A stretch of 64,000 nt of DNA, taken from positions 124,001-188,000 of the forward strand of contig JAHHIG010000006.1 of NCBI GenBank assembly GCA_019358895.1, given 5' to 3'. The translations under genes and the position numbers were made by a program. Below, in pieces: positions 1 through 9,645 of the stretch; the stretch's first letter is position 1, and every line of letters begins with the position of its first letter. The notes beneath the pieces are model-generated. The model searched no databases, was not told the DNA's origin, and saw only the letters and a list, made by a program, of their open reading frames with translations. The stretch is from Tildeniella nuda ZEHNDER 1965/U140 (lineage in GTDB: Bacteria > Cyanobacteriota > Cyanobacteriia > Leptolyngbyales > Leptolyngbyaceae).

Positions 1-105
1 ATCCAGCCAGATTGGTCGCTGCAATTGGCTCTGATATTGTCTGACGGTGGACATTATCGCAGCTACCTACCGGAGAATGCCTTGGTGCCGATCGGGGTTC
101 CGTAA
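1..105 (+). CDS. C-terminal fragment of an unidentified protein (cut by window edge)
   Basis: The first 35 codons are open in frame 1 and stop at TAA (103-105), so the gene enters from outside the window. The visible tail contains SDGGHYRSYLPEN and ends in PIGVP. I do not recognise the family. It lies on the same strand as the polysaccharide genes that start at 1715 and converges with the GT61 gene that ends at 149. Codon composition looks like the rest of the window, so I believe it is real, but only the end is visible. Confidence 0.5.
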   Translation: MQPDWSLQLALILSDGGHYRSYLPENALVPIGVP

Positions 106-148
106 ATCCAAACGGTTCAAAGGACGTTTTTCGTGGAGGGTGGAGCCT

Positions 149-1255
149 TTAAACACCGCTATGTACGCTATACACCAACTTTTCTTTAGGCGGTTCCACT
201 ACGTCAACTTCTAGATAATCAAGCGCCATCTGCAAGGTTGACAGGTCAACTTTGAAGGGATCTCGAATCGGTGATTTGAGTGTGTCGCGAGGCGTAGAGT
301 CAAAGTCTAGATAACGCAGCACTTCAGGAGTGATTTGACCACGCACACCGCACCATCGTCCGTTTAAGATAGCGCTAAATTGTCGATAGGTATGAATGGT
401 GAAACTCGGAGAAAATAGTTCAATGATGCGTAAGCCACTTTCTTTTTCCGCTTGAGGTGCCAACCCTGAACGATTAAAGATGAAGTTACCTGTTCCAGCA
501 CCATGCACGGCAACAGCTACTTTCGCATTACGCGCAATTGACCACTTCTCACTTGCAGTAAGATCTTCAAAATAATAGGTTGTAAAACCCTTTTGCGCTA
601 GAAATTTAATCACTTCGTCATTGTTAATCAACTGACGACTGCCTCGCCGAGCAATAAAAACGCGATCGGGAGTGTCTCGCTCGTAGTTCTTGAACTCTAA
701 ATTGAATAGTTCTGCCTCTACCCCATAAAGTCGATAGTGCGGGTTATGAATGACATCAACTATGTCCCCATAGACTTCAAAGTTGGTGCAGAGAGTTGGA
801 ATACCTAACGTATCAAAAAGATCTCGTGCCAGCTCAGAAACATTTTCTTTCAGGACAACGTTAATTTCAACAGGTCGATTCAAATACTCAGAAAGATGTT
901 GCTTTGCTAATAAAACATTAGTACAAACATTTTCAAGAATATGAGCAATATTCTTATCAGTTTCGTAGCGAGCATCAAAGATAAAGTGCCCTTCATAATC
1001 AAGAGCCTGATTGTGCTGTCTAACCCGCATGACACGTTCAAACAGTTTCCACTTCCAGCTTTTCGTTCCTATGTTCCAGGTATATTTTGTCTTAACTTCA
1101 ATCTCAACTGGAACGGCTGGAACCACCTCTTCTGCTGGCAAATAGAGCCGCTCCACTTTCGGTGTAAAAACATCAGAGGCACAGGTAGGATGAGCAAAGA
1201 TCATAGTAGGCTCTACAACAATTGCTGGAACCATCGTTCGCAAAGAGATTTGCAC
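149..1255 (-). CDS. Glycosyltransferase family 61 protein
   Basis: A 368-residue protein resembling GT61 (DUF563) transferases, which add sugars such as xylose or arabinose to glycans; the substrate here is unknown. Supporting motifs are VFIARRGSRQLINND in the middle and AVHGAGTGNFIF further on, the two conserved blocks of the family. I chose GTG at 1255 rather than an upstream codon at 1300 because a strong Shine-Dalgarno GGAGG (1263-1267) sits seven bases before it. No signal peptide or membrane helix is apparent, so it is probably cytoplasmic. It faces away from the plus-strand glycosyltransferase and flippase genes, and probably belongs to the same surface polysaccharide locus. The family is fairly sure, the sugar is not. 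Confidence 0.82.
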   Translation of the reverse strand: MQISLRTMVPAIVVEPTMIFAHPTCASDVFTPKVERLYLPAEEVVPAVPVEIEVKTKYTWNIGTKSWKWKLFERVMRVRQHNQALDYEGHFIFDARYETDKNIAHILENVCTNVLLAKQHLSEYLNRPVEINVVLKENVSELARDLFDTLGIPTLCTNFEVYGDIVDVIHNPHYRLYGVEAELFNLEFKNYERDTPDRVFIARRGSRQLINNDEVIKFLAQKGFTTYYFEDLTASEKWSIARNAKVAVAVHGAGTGNFIFNRSGLAPQAEKESGLRIIELFSPSFTIHTYRQFSAILNGRWCGVRGQITPEVLRYLDFDSTPRDTLKSPIRDPFKVDLSTLQMALDYLEVDVVEPPKEKLVYSVHSGV

Positions 1256-1714
1256 CTTTATACCTCCAGTTAAAATAAAAAATCCGGTTGCCTGCTCCAA
1301 TGACCCTTGCTAAATTCTGGAAGGCCGGACAACATGCTGACATTCTGCTTGAGAACTTAAATCGCTGCTACTGTATTCACTGAAGATTTACTGCAATTAA
1401 AATTTTGTAAAAGTTTAGTGAACCTTAACAACCTTTCCGTAATTACCGAGGGAACAGTAGTGAGCGAAGTAATTCATAATAGTTACGCGTAAGTGACTGC
1501 TCTACTCAAGGCTATTGTCTGGCTTTGCCTCAAGCACTACTGCATGTGCTCCCACAAATAGCTTTAGCAAAATTCATCTAATCTTCACTCCTCTCCAGAT
1601 AATCAGGATCAACAAATAAGAATCAGTAAAGGCACTGCTGGCTTTACCCAACTGGCTAGACTCTTCATTCATATTAGATTTACCCTATTGCCTTGAATGG
1701 TGCTCTAGTACTAA
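1256..1714. other. Divergent intergenic region of the polysaccharide cluster
   Basis: This gap separates the divergent GT61 and GT4 genes and must hold both promoters. A stretch around 1370-1430 is AT-rich. I see no open frame with a credible start, no RNA gene and no strong palindrome. Confidence 0.5.
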
Positions 1715-3010
1715 ATGTCGCCAACGATCGCCTACTTAATTAATCAATATCCCAAAGTCAGCCATAGCTTCATTCGGCGAGAGATTGCTGCTGTCGAAGC
1801 GCACGGTCTGCACATTGAGCGGTTTGCCATGCGAGCCTGTAGCGCTGAATTAGTTGATCCAGCCGATCAGCAAGAACTGAGCCGGACTCGACTGGTACTT
1901 AGTGTGGGGGCGATCGGCTTACTGCTCAGCCTGCTCCGCGTTGCCAGTAACCGTCCTGTTCGCTTTTTACAAGCGTTAGGAGTGTCTCTCTCACTCAGCC
2001 GGGGGGCAGAACAGGGGCTTTTACATCACCTGGCTTATTTGGCTGAAGCCTGTGTGCTGCTAGGCTGGTTTTCACAGGCTAAAATTGAGCACGTTCATGC
2101 TCATTTTGGTACCAATTCAACGACTGTAGCGTTGCTCTGCAATGCTTTGGGCGGACCGCCTTACAGCTTTACCGTACACGGACCAGAAGAGTTTGATAAA
2201 GTCAAAGCAATTTCGTTAGCACGAAAAGTGGCACGAGCCGCCTTTGTCGTCGCAGTCAGCAACTTTGGCAGAAGCCAGCTCTATCGCTGGTGCCCATTGT
2301 CAGATTGGTCAAAAATTCATGTCGTTCACTGTGGTGTCGATGCAGATTTTCTTGTGTCTGCACCGACTCCCATACCATTTTCCTCAGAGCCATCTTTAGT
2401 TTGCGTCGGTCGTCTTTGCGCCGAGAAAGGGCAACTACTGTTGCTTAAAGCTGCCAGTCAGCTTATGCAACAGGGAGAGTCATTCAAGCTTATTTTTGTA
2501 GGGGACGGTCCTTTACGGAGCGAACTTGAAGCCCTGATCAGGCAACTGGGTTTGCACGATCGCGTCAAAATTACGGGTTGGGCTGATAGCCATCAAGTGC
2601 GCCAGACGATCTTATCGGCTCAAGCGTTAGTGCTTCCTAGCTTTGCAGAAGGCTTGCCAGTCGTAATCATGGAAGCGCTCGCACTGGGTCGCCCTGTCAT
2701 TAGCACTTATGTAGCGGGCATTCCAGAATTAGTCGAGTCTGAAGTTTGTGGCTGGCTAGTGCCTCCTGGTTCTGTTGAGGAACTGATAATCGCCATGAGA
2801 AAAGCGCTTCAAGCACCTGTTGAGAAACTAGAACAAATGGGGAATATTGGTGCTAAACGGGTTGCAAGCCGTCATAGTGTGGCGATCGAATCGAGCAAGC
2901 TAGTCACTCTGTTTCAGTCCAGTATTGAACGATCATCGCCAAACCGGACGGCTGATCGCTCTGCCAGACCTGTCAACCTTGAGCAAGCGACTCCAGTAAG
3001 CAATCCATAA
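1715..3010 (+). CDS. Glycosyltransferase family 4 (exopolysaccharide type)
   Basis: A 431-residue GT4/GT-B transferase expected to add a sugar from a nucleotide-sugar to a lipid-linked polysaccharide repeat on the cytoplasmic face. The N-terminal domain begins LINQYPKVSHSFIRREI, typical of colanic-acid-like transferases. The C-terminal nucleotide-sugar domain starts near residue 229 (CVGRLCAEKGQ) and carries the E-x7-E motif in FAEGLPVVIMEALALG. The start ATG at 1715 gives the usual family length. It is followed after 34 bases by a flippase and then by another GT4 gene, so the three probably form one operon for a cell-surface polysaccharide. The last 25 residues are polar and poorly conserved in appearance. 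Confidence 0.85.
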   Translation: MSPTIAYLINQYPKVSHSFIRREIAAVEAHGLHIERFAMRACSAELVDPADQQELSRTRLVLSVGAIGLLLSLLRVASNRPVRFLQALGVSLSLSRGAEQGLLHHLAYLAEACVLLGWFSQAKIEHVHAHFGTNSTTVALLCNALGGPPYSFTVHGPEEFDKVKAISLARKVARAAFVVAVSNFGRSQLYRWCPLSDWSKIHVVHCGVDADFLVSAPTPIPFSSEPSLVCVGRLCAEKGQLLLLKAASQLMQQGESFKLIFVGDGPLRSELEALIRQLGLHDRVKITGWADSHQVRQTILSAQALVLPSFAEGLPVVIMEALALGRPVISTYVAGIPELVESEVCGWLVPPGSVEELIIAMRKALQAPVEKLEQMGNIGAKRVASRHSVAIESSKLVTLFQSSIERSSPNRTADRSARPVNLEQATPVSNP

Positions 3011-3044
3011 TCTGATGTCCGTTGAACCAGAACTATAGGTATTC

Positions 3045-4412
3045 ATGTCATCCACCAGTACACCATCTGTTAAGAAGCTAGCGATTCGCGGTGCCGTTTG
3101 GACGATCGCTGGCTACGGTAGCAGTCAAATTCTGCGTTTCGGTAGCAATCTTGTACTAACACATCTGCTCTTTCCCGAACTGTTTGGCTTGATGGCGCTC
3201 GTCGGTATCTTTATTACTGGTTTACACCTATTTTCTGATTTAGGTCTAAACGCCAGCATTATTCAGAGTAAGCGTGGGGACGAGCCAGTTTTTCTCAACA
3301 CAGCCTGGACTTTGTCAATCTTGCGAGGCGTAGTCCTATGGGTGTGTTGTCTTGGCATCGCTTATCCGGCTGCCCAGTTCTACCGTGAGCCAAGGCTGTT
3401 GTGGCTGATTCCCTTAGTCGGTCTCAGCACCTTAATTGGAGGGTTTAGTTCAACGTCTCTATCCACGCTCAATCGACATTTAGCGCTGAAACATATCGCT
3501 TTATTTGAGTTGAGTGGGCAGCTTGTAGCACTGGTGGTCACACTTGTTTGGGCATGGCTAAACCCGTCTGTTCTAGCGCTCGTTATGGGCGGCTTGGTTT
3601 CATCCGTTTTTCAACTGATTCTGAGCCATCGACTAAACGAGAAAGCACGCAATCGGTTCGCCTGGGATCCCAGCGCGGTCAAGGAACTTCTTTCCTTTGG
3701 TAAGTGGATTTTTCTCTCCACTGCCATTTATTTTCTTTCTTCCTCAACCGATCGCTTGATTCTCGGTAAGCTATTTACGCTTCAGTTATTGGGCGTGTAT
3801 GGTATCGCGCTTACACTATCCGATGTTCCTCGCTCGATCGTCTTTGCTGTTGCGACTAAGGTAATCTACCCCGCGTACTCAAAATTTGTCGATCTCCCCC
3901 GATCAGAATTTCGAGCCAAGATTGTTCACCACCGTCGACCGATGCTGATAGTGTCAGCTATCGCTAACGCTCTAATTGTGGGATTAGGAGACTTGATCAT
4001 CAGTTTTTTGTATGATGATCGCTATATAGCAGCGTCCTGGATGTTCCCGATGTTAGCTCTAGGTATGTGGCCTCTAGTGCTGATTCAAACAATCGATCAA
4101 GGCTTATGGGCACTGGGCAAGCCAAATTATTGGACGGTTGGTTGCTTCCTGAGCTTTCTCTGCTATGCCATCGGTATTCCGCTCGGTTTCTATTCTCCCC
4201 TGCATGAAGTGGGTGCAGTGTTAGCAGTCGCTGTTAGCAACATTCCCATCTGGTGCGTAGTGATGTACGGGCTTTGGCGCGAGAAACTCCTGGCAATGCG
4301 GCAAGACCTCCTGATGACGGCGTTGTTTTTAGCTCTCTTAGGTTTAGTGATTGCGGTTCGCATGGCTCTGGGTTCTGGCTCACCGTTTGACGGTCTTGCT
4401 GTCGCTCACTAA
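3045..4412 (+). CDS. Wzx-type polysaccharide flippase (oligosaccharide flippase family)
   Basis: A 455-residue integral membrane protein with about 12-14 hydrophobic segments. It begins with a short polar N-terminus and the segment GAVWTIAGYGSSQILRFGSN, which is typical of the PST/MOP flippases related to WzxC. These proteins move undecaprenyl-linked repeat units across the inner membrane. It also has the family-like LFSDLGLNASIIQ segment near residue 70. It sits between two GT4 genes with short gaps (34 and 57 bases), so it is very likely the exporter for the glycan they build. The repeat-unit polymerase and ligase are not in the window. Confidence 0.85.
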   Translation: MSSTSTPSVKKLAIRGAVWTIAGYGSSQILRFGSNLVLTHLLFPELFGLMALVGIFITGLHLFSDLGLNASIIQSKRGDEPVFLNTAWTLSILRGVVLWVCCLGIAYPAAQFYREPRLLWLIPLVGLSTLIGGFSSTSLSTLNRHLALKHIALFELSGQLVALVVTLVWAWLNPSVLALVMGGLVSSVFQLILSHRLNEKARNRFAWDPSAVKELLSFGKWIFLSTAIYFLSSSTDRLILGKLFTLQLLGVYGIALTLSDVPRSIVFAVATKVIYPAYSKFVDLPRSEFRAKIVHHRRPMLIVSAIANALIVGLGDLIISFLYDDRYIAASWMFPMLALGMWPLVLIQTIDQGLWALGKPNYWTVGCFLSFLCYAIGIPLGFYSPLHEVGAVLAVAVSNIPIWCVVMYGLWREKLLAMRQDLLMTALFLALLGLVIAVRMALGSGSPFDGLAVAH

Positions 4413-4469
4413 ACAGATGGTTAAGCCACACCGTTTCAAAAAGTTTCGCATCGAACCTTTAAGCAATTC

Positions 4470-5789
4470 ATGCAAAAGCACACACTGGACGACAAACTAG
4501 ACACTCTCCCAATTTCAGGCACATCTAGCAGAGACAAACTATCAGTCGCTTACTTTACACCGGGCTGGCCACCTGCAACGTTCCCGAATGGAATTGTTAC
4601 TTACGTTGCGGCAATGCTACAAGGAATGGGTGATCTCGGTCATCAAGCTCATGTTCTAACTCACTATTTGGAGCGCTCGAACGATTTAGACCTTAGCAGC
4701 CAGAGTGTTTTTCAACTACTCTCTCGTCGCTCAGGCGAAATCGTTGGTCGTTTGAGCGATGCCATTCTGGCACGAATGCGCCCAGAATTAGCGTTTAGAG
4801 ATAGTTTTGCCCGTGGGCTATGTAGAGGTATTGATCGCTTAACCGCTGGTAGTCGCCTGGATTTGCTCGAAATGGAAGAGAGCTTCGGGATGGCAGGTTT
4901 CTTGCGCGATCGCGTTGCTGTGCCGATCGTGGTGCGCCTTCATGGTCCCTGGTTTCTAAATGGAACCGTTATGGGAGCTTCGCAAGATGAAAATTTTTTG
5001 CGTCGCGTTCAAGTCGAGGGGGAGACCATTGCTAACGCGTTTGCCATTACGGCACCTTCAAAAGACGTTCTAGAGCAGACCCGTCATTACTACAGCTTGC
5101 CTTTGGAGAGGGCGGTAGTCATCCCATGCCCCATTGCTTGTACACCTAAAGAGCAGCGCTGGCAGGCGCAACGTTGTGAACCGAACGTTATCGCCTTCAT
5201 CGGTCGCTTCGATCGTCATAAAGGTGGCGATCTCATTATTGATGCTTTCGCACAGGTCTTACAAAACTTTCCTGAAACCCGGCTTATCTTTGCCGGACCG
5301 GATAGAGGTTACGTGGATGATGCCAATCGCACCTGGCATTTGGAAGAATATGTGCGCGATCGCCTGCCTGGAGCACGAGAAGGACAGCTTCAGTGGTTGG
5401 GGCAGCAACCGCCTCCAGCGTTAACTGACTTGCGTCGGCGCGCTCAAATGACTGTTGTGGCATCACGTTACGATAATTTCCCCTACACGGCACTGGAAGC
5501 TTTAAGTCTGGGGTGCCCGATCGTGGCAGCGCGGGCTGGAGGAATTCCCGAAATCATCACTGATGGCGAATCGGGACTGCTGTTCCAACCTGGTGATGCA
5601 GCCGATCTTGCTGTTCAGATTAGTCGCCTCCTGAAAAATCCACATTTGGCAGCTCAACTTGGTCATCAGGCTGGCGAAACATGCGCTGAGCGATTTACGC
5701 CAGCAGTAGTTGCCCAACAATCAATTGACTTCTACCGGGAGACCTTAGCACGGTGGTCTTTAAGTAAAGCTGGGTGGCAGAAGCGTTAA
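4470..5789 (+). CDS. Glycosyltransferase family 4 protein
   Basis: A 439-residue GT-B fold transferase. After a polar N-terminus of about 25 residues comes the donor-strand motif YFTPGWPPATFPNGIVTYV. The C-terminal Rossmann half contains FIGRFDRHKGGDL near residue 245 and the donor site YDNFPYTALEALSLGCP, in which Asp replaces the first Glu of the usual E-x7-E motif. AARAGGIPEII follows. The Asp-for-Glu change is seen in other GT4 enzymes and does not by itself suggest loss of function. It is the third gene of the plus-strand polysaccharide set and ends 66 bases from the converging acnB gene. The sugar specificity cannot be read from the sequence. Confidence 0.84.
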   Translation: MQKHTLDDKLDTLPISGTSSRDKLSVAYFTPGWPPATFPNGIVTYVAAMLQGMGDLGHQAHVLTHYLERSNDLDLSSQSVFQLLSRRSGEIVGRLSDAILARMRPELAFRDSFARGLCRGIDRLTAGSRLDLLEMEESFGMAGFLRDRVAVPIVVRLHGPWFLNGTVMGASQDENFLRRVQVEGETIANAFAITAPSKDVLEQTRHYYSLPLERAVVIPCPIACTPKEQRWQAQRCEPNVIAFIGRFDRHKGGDLIIDAFAQVLQNFPETRLIFAGPDRGYVDDANRTWHLEEYVRDRLPGAREGQLQWLGQQPPPALTDLRRRAQMTVVASRYDNFPYTALEALSLGCPIVAARAGGIPEIITDGESGLLFQPGDAADLAVQISRLLKNPHLAAQLGHQAGETCAERFTPAVVAQQSIDFYRETLARWSLSKAGWQKR

Positions 5790-5855
5790 GACGTACCTAG
5801 TAGCGTGGGCACACAGGTTGCAGTTTGCCTGGACGCTCCCCGCTTAACGCTGCCG

Positions 5856-8465
5856 CTATCGTGCTGCTGTTGGCATTCCTAGAATGTCTTCAATCCGAGG
5901 CATCTCATCGAGCGGGATGACGCGCCCTTCGTCTGCAAAGTCGGCGATCTGGTCGAAGTTGAGGTAGCGGTAGAGGTCAGCAGCAAAGGGATCGATTTTT
6001 TTGGTGACGATCGCCATGTACTCCTCAACCGTAGGAATCTTGCCCAACAGCGCACACACTGCCGCCAGTTCTGCTGAGCCGAGGTAGACCTGAGCGCCTT
6101 TGCCCATGCGGTTGTTAAAGTTGCGCGTGGAGGTAGAGAAGACTGTGGTGCCATCTGCTACTCGTGCCTGATTGCCCATGCAGAGCGAGCATCCTGGCAT
6201 TTCGGTTCTGGCTCCAGCCGCAGCAAAGATGCCGTACATTCCCTCTTCGCGCAGTTGCTTTTCGTCCATGCGGGTTGGGGGACAGATCCAGAGGCGCACT
6301 TTGACGGGACCCGCGCCTTCGAGAATTTTGGCAGCGGCGCGGTAGTGCCCGATGTTGGTCATACAGGAGCCGATGAAGACTTCGTGCACGGGATCGCCTG
6401 CACAGTCAGACATCAGCTTCACGTTATCGGGATCGTTCGGTGCCGCCACGATCGGCTCCGTCACTTGATTTAGATCCACCTCAATGATTTCGGCATACTC
6501 TGCATCGGCATCGGCAGCCATCAGGCTTGGGGTTGCTAACCACTGTTCCATCTTGGCAACGCGACGCAGAATAGTACGCGCATCGCCGTAACCGCGTGCT
6601 GCCATGTTTTTCAGGAGAGCGACGTTCGATCGCAAATATTCTGCGACAGTATCCGTACTCAGTTTGATGGTTGAGCCAGCGCACGATCGTTCTGCGGTTG
6701 CATCCGTCAGTTCAAACGCTTGCTCCAGTTTCAGATCGGGCAATCCTTCCATCTCCATAATGCGACCAGAGAAAACATTCTGCTTGTTCTCTTTGGAGAC
6801 GTTCAGCAGTCCTCGTTGCATCGCAGCGTAAGGAATGGCGTTGACAATATCCCGCAGAGTTACACCCAGTTGCAGCGTCCCTTTAAAGCGCACCAGCACC
6901 GATTCGGGCATATCTAGCGGCATGGCACCGAGGGCAGCGGCAAAGGCAACCAGACCAGAGCCTGCTGGGAACGAAATGCCCAACGGAAAACGGGTATGAG
7001 AATCGCCACCTGTCCCCACAGTGTCAGGCAGCAGCATCCGGTTGAGCCAGGAATGAATAATGCCGTCACCGGGACGCAGTGCCACCCCCCCACGTTCATG
7101 CATAAAGTCGGGCAGCTCTTTGTGGGTCTTAATATCCACAGGTTTGGGATAGGCGGCTGTGTGGCAAAAGCTTTGCATGACCAGATCGGCGCTGAAGCCC
7201 AGGCAGGCAAGTTCTTTGAGTTCATCACGGGTCATCGGTCCGGTCGTATCTTGCGATCCAACCGTGGTCATGAGAGGTTCACAAGACGTACCGGGACGTA
7301 CACCAGGAAGTCCGCAAGCCTTCCCAACCATTTTCTGTGCCAGCGTGAAGCCTTTACCCGTGTCTGCTGGCAGAGTGGGACGGCGGAAGAGGGGGCTGTG
7401 TTCTAAACCCATGTCGGCGCGAATTTTATCGGTTAGGGTACGACCAATGAGCAGGGGAATGCGACCGCCTGCCTGAACTTCATCCAGGATGGTGTCGGGC
7501 TTGAGGGTGAATGTGGAAACAACAGTCCCTGCTTCATTGGTGATTTCGCCTTTGTAGGGGTAGATCGTGATGACATCGCCCGTTTCCAGTTGGGTGACAT
7601 CGCACTCGATCGGCAGCGCTCCCGAATCTTCAGCCGTATTGAAGAAGATCGGCGCGATCTTGCCACCCAGAATGTAACCACCTGTGCGTTTGTTGGGTAC
7701 GAAGGGGATATCATCACCAATGTGCCACAGCACCGAGTTGATGGCAGATTTGCGGGACGAACCTGTACCCACCACATCGCCGACGTAGGCAACCGGATGA
7801 CCCTTCTGTTTGAGGGCGGCGATCGTCTCCAGACTTCCTGGTTGCCGTGTTTCTAGCATCACCTGAGCGTGAAGGGGAATATCGGGACGGGTGGTGGCGT
7901 GGGGTGCAGGCGAGAGATCATCGGTGTTGGTTTCTCCCGGCACTTTAAACACTGTGACGGTGATCGCGGCGGCTAGCTCCAGGCGACTCGTGAACCAATC
8001 GGCATTTGCCCAGGAGTCTAAAACTTGCTTGGCGTAAGTGTTGCCATTTGCCGCTAGTTCTTGCACATCATGGAAGGCATCGTAGACCAGCAAAATTTTG
8101 CTCAATGCTTTGGTGGCAGTTGCGGCAATCTCGGCATCGGGGACTTGCAGCAGATCGATCAACGAATGAACGTTGTAGCCGCCCATCATTGTACCCAGAA
8201 GTTCAACCGCTTCTTTAGGCGATACAAGAGGGCTGGTCGTTTCACCTTTCGCGATCGCCGTCAAAAAGCCTGCCTTCACATACGCTGCTTGATCCACACC
8301 GGGCGGGACGCGATCGCGCAACAGCGTCAGCAAAAATTCTGCTTCTCCGACAGGTGGCTGCTTCAGTAATTCGCCCAATTCAGACATTTGGGTTGCGCTC
8401 AAGGGCAGGGGAGGCACCCCTTGAGCCGCGCGATCGGCAATGTGTTGGCGGTAGGATTCAAGCAT
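5856..8465 (-). CDS. acnB: Aconitate hydratase B (bifunctional, 2-methylisocitrate dehydratase)
   Basis: An 869-residue AcnB, the usual family length, which converts citrate to isocitrate in the TCA cycle with a labile [4Fe-4S] cluster. The N-terminal helical domain and swivel domain come first, as in AcnB. The cluster cysteines lie in the C-terminal half in GSCMTNIGHYR and PGCSLCMGNQA, near residues 710 and 770-773. AcnB is the standard aconitase in cyanobacteria and supplies 2-oxoglutarate, the signal read by NtcA, which is also encoded in this window. Its start lies 173 bases from the end of the Rieske oxygenase gene, so it may be separately transcribed. It converges with the GT4 gene ending at 5789. 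Confidence 0.96.
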   Translation of the reverse strand: MLESYRQHIADRAAQGVPPLPLSATQMSELGELLKQPPVGEAEFLLTLLRDRVPPGVDQAAYVKAGFLTAIAKGETTSPLVSPKEAVELLGTMMGGYNVHSLIDLLQVPDAEIAATATKALSKILLVYDAFHDVQELAANGNTYAKQVLDSWANADWFTSRLELAAAITVTVFKVPGETNTDDLSPAPHATTRPDIPLHAQVMLETRQPGSLETIAALKQKGHPVAYVGDVVGTGSSRKSAINSVLWHIGDDIPFVPNKRTGGYILGGKIAPIFFNTAEDSGALPIECDVTQLETGDVITIYPYKGEITNEAGTVVSTFTLKPDTILDEVQAGGRIPLLIGRTLTDKIRADMGLEHSPLFRRPTLPADTGKGFTLAQKMVGKACGLPGVRPGTSCEPLMTTVGSQDTTGPMTRDELKELACLGFSADLVMQSFCHTAAYPKPVDIKTHKELPDFMHERGGVALRPGDGIIHSWLNRMLLPDTVGTGGDSHTRFPLGISFPAGSGLVAFAAALGAMPLDMPESVLVRFKGTLQLGVTLRDIVNAIPYAAMQRGLLNVSKENKQNVFSGRIMEMEGLPDLKLEQAFELTDATAERSCAGSTIKLSTDTVAEYLRSNVALLKNMAARGYGDARTILRRVAKMEQWLATPSLMAADADAEYAEIIEVDLNQVTEPIVAAPNDPDNVKLMSDCAGDPVHEVFIGSCMTNIGHYRAAAKILEGAGPVKVRLWICPPTRMDEKQLREEGMYGIFAAAGARTEMPGCSLCMGNQARVADGTTVFSTSTRNFNNRMGKGAQVYLGSAELAAVCALLGKIPTVEEYMAIVTKKIDPFAADLYRYLNFDQIADFADEGRVIPLDEMPRIEDILGMPTAAR

Positions 8466-8638
8466 AGTTTTAGAGTCTCTATAAGGCGATAAGGATGATA
8501 TTTAAAGGCGTGAGCCAGCGTCGATCGCCAAGACTACTCTCGTCATGCCACTTTTGCAGTTGGGATTGATACGGACTGCATCAAAAAGTTTACAGGACAG
8601 CCATCTCTAGTCTATCGTTTGCCCTTAACGTTCATCGT

Positions 8639-9616
8639 TTAACCGCCGACGGTGCCAAAGCGCAAGCCCATCTCCTGTAGCCATTTGCGGTAGACGATTA
8701 GAGTGCGATCGCTATTCAAAAGCAAATCCGTTTGCGTATAGAGCGGCAGCAGCGCGGGTCGTTGCGCCTGAATGATGGGAATGTCCTGGTTCAGGATTTT
8801 TTCTTGCCACGCAATCAACTCAGCCGCAGGCGTTTTGTGATCATAGTTCAACGCGACCCACATCCAGAGTGTGCTTTTGAGCGCCGTGTGGGGCGTGACG
8901 CAGAAAAGAATTGAAAAGCGGGCACCCTCTGATTCTTTCGCCAGATAGGCTGTGAAGGGTCGGAGGGCGCGGTAGGTGTACGCAACGACATCACCGTGCC
9001 CCGTGCCGTAGGGATCGGGTTGGTAGACGCTTACACCTTTAGACAGTACGCCATCTGACTCGATCGTCGTGCCGTAGTCTTCAATGGTTGGGTAGGCAAT
9101 GTCGCCCAAAATGCCTTCGTGGACGAAGGGGAAGTGAGCGACATCGAGAAAGTTTTCGATCGCCCGCAGCCCACAGAGATCAAACGCGCCATAGGGTCCA
9201 CACAGCAGTTTGCGATAGGTGGGATCATCCCATTCTGGGAAGACGGGTATGTCTTGGGCTGGTTCACCGATCGCCACCCAAATCAGGTTGTAGCGCTCTT
9301 GAACATGGTAAGTCTTCACCTGAGCGCGTTTAGGGATGGTTTGCTCAGGATGCGCTGGAACGTGTACGCATTGACCGTCGCTGTTGTATGCCCAGCCATG
9401 ATACGGGCAAACCAACGTATCGTCATGCACCTGCCCGCCAGAGAGCTTCGTTCCTCGGTGAGCGCACAAATCGCGGCAGGCATGAAGTTCATCGCTCGAT
9501 CGCCATAACACGATGTCTTCTTCTAGCAAATGAACGGGCAACAGTGCGCCTTCTTGTACATCCTCCGATCGTGCCACTGGATGCCAATCGTTGAGCACAA
9601 CTGGATCATCAACCAT
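8639..9616 (-). CDS. Rieske [2Fe-2S] non-heme iron oxygenase, alpha-subunit type
   Basis: A 325-residue oxygenase. The Rieske domain ligates its cluster through CAHRG and CPYHGW (about residues 51-75). The catalytic iron site is in NFLDVAHFPFVHEG near residue 160, with the two histidines in the D-x2-H-x4-H arrangement. Such enzymes hydroxylate or demethylate small molecules and need a separate reductase, which is not present here. The ATG at 9616 has a good Shine-Dalgarno (AGGAAG). It lies only 29 bases after the guanine deaminase stop, so the two are probably co-transcribed. The architecture, including the ERYNLIWV strand and the C-terminal YRKWLQEM, recalls vanillate demethylase and methylxanthine N-demethylase oxygenases. 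A purine-derived substrate is my inference. Confidence 0.85.
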   Translation of the reverse strand: MVDDPVVLNDWHPVARSEDVQEGALLPVHLLEEDIVLWRSSDELHACRDLCAHRGTKLSGGQVHDDTLVCPYHGWAYNSDGQCVHVPAHPEQTIPKRAQVKTYHVQERYNLIWVAIGEPAQDIPVFPEWDDPTYRKLLCGPYGAFDLCGLRAIENFLDVAHFPFVHEGILGDIAYPTIEDYGTTIESDGVLSKGVSVYQPDPYGTGHGDVVAYTYRALRPFTAYLAKESEGARFSILFCVTPHTALKSTLWMWVALNYDHKTPAAELIAWQEKILNQDIPIIQAQRPALLPLYTQTDLLLNSDRTLIVYRKWLQEMGLRFGTVGG

Positions 9617-9645
9617 TTTGTCTTCCTCTGCTAAACGGCACCTAC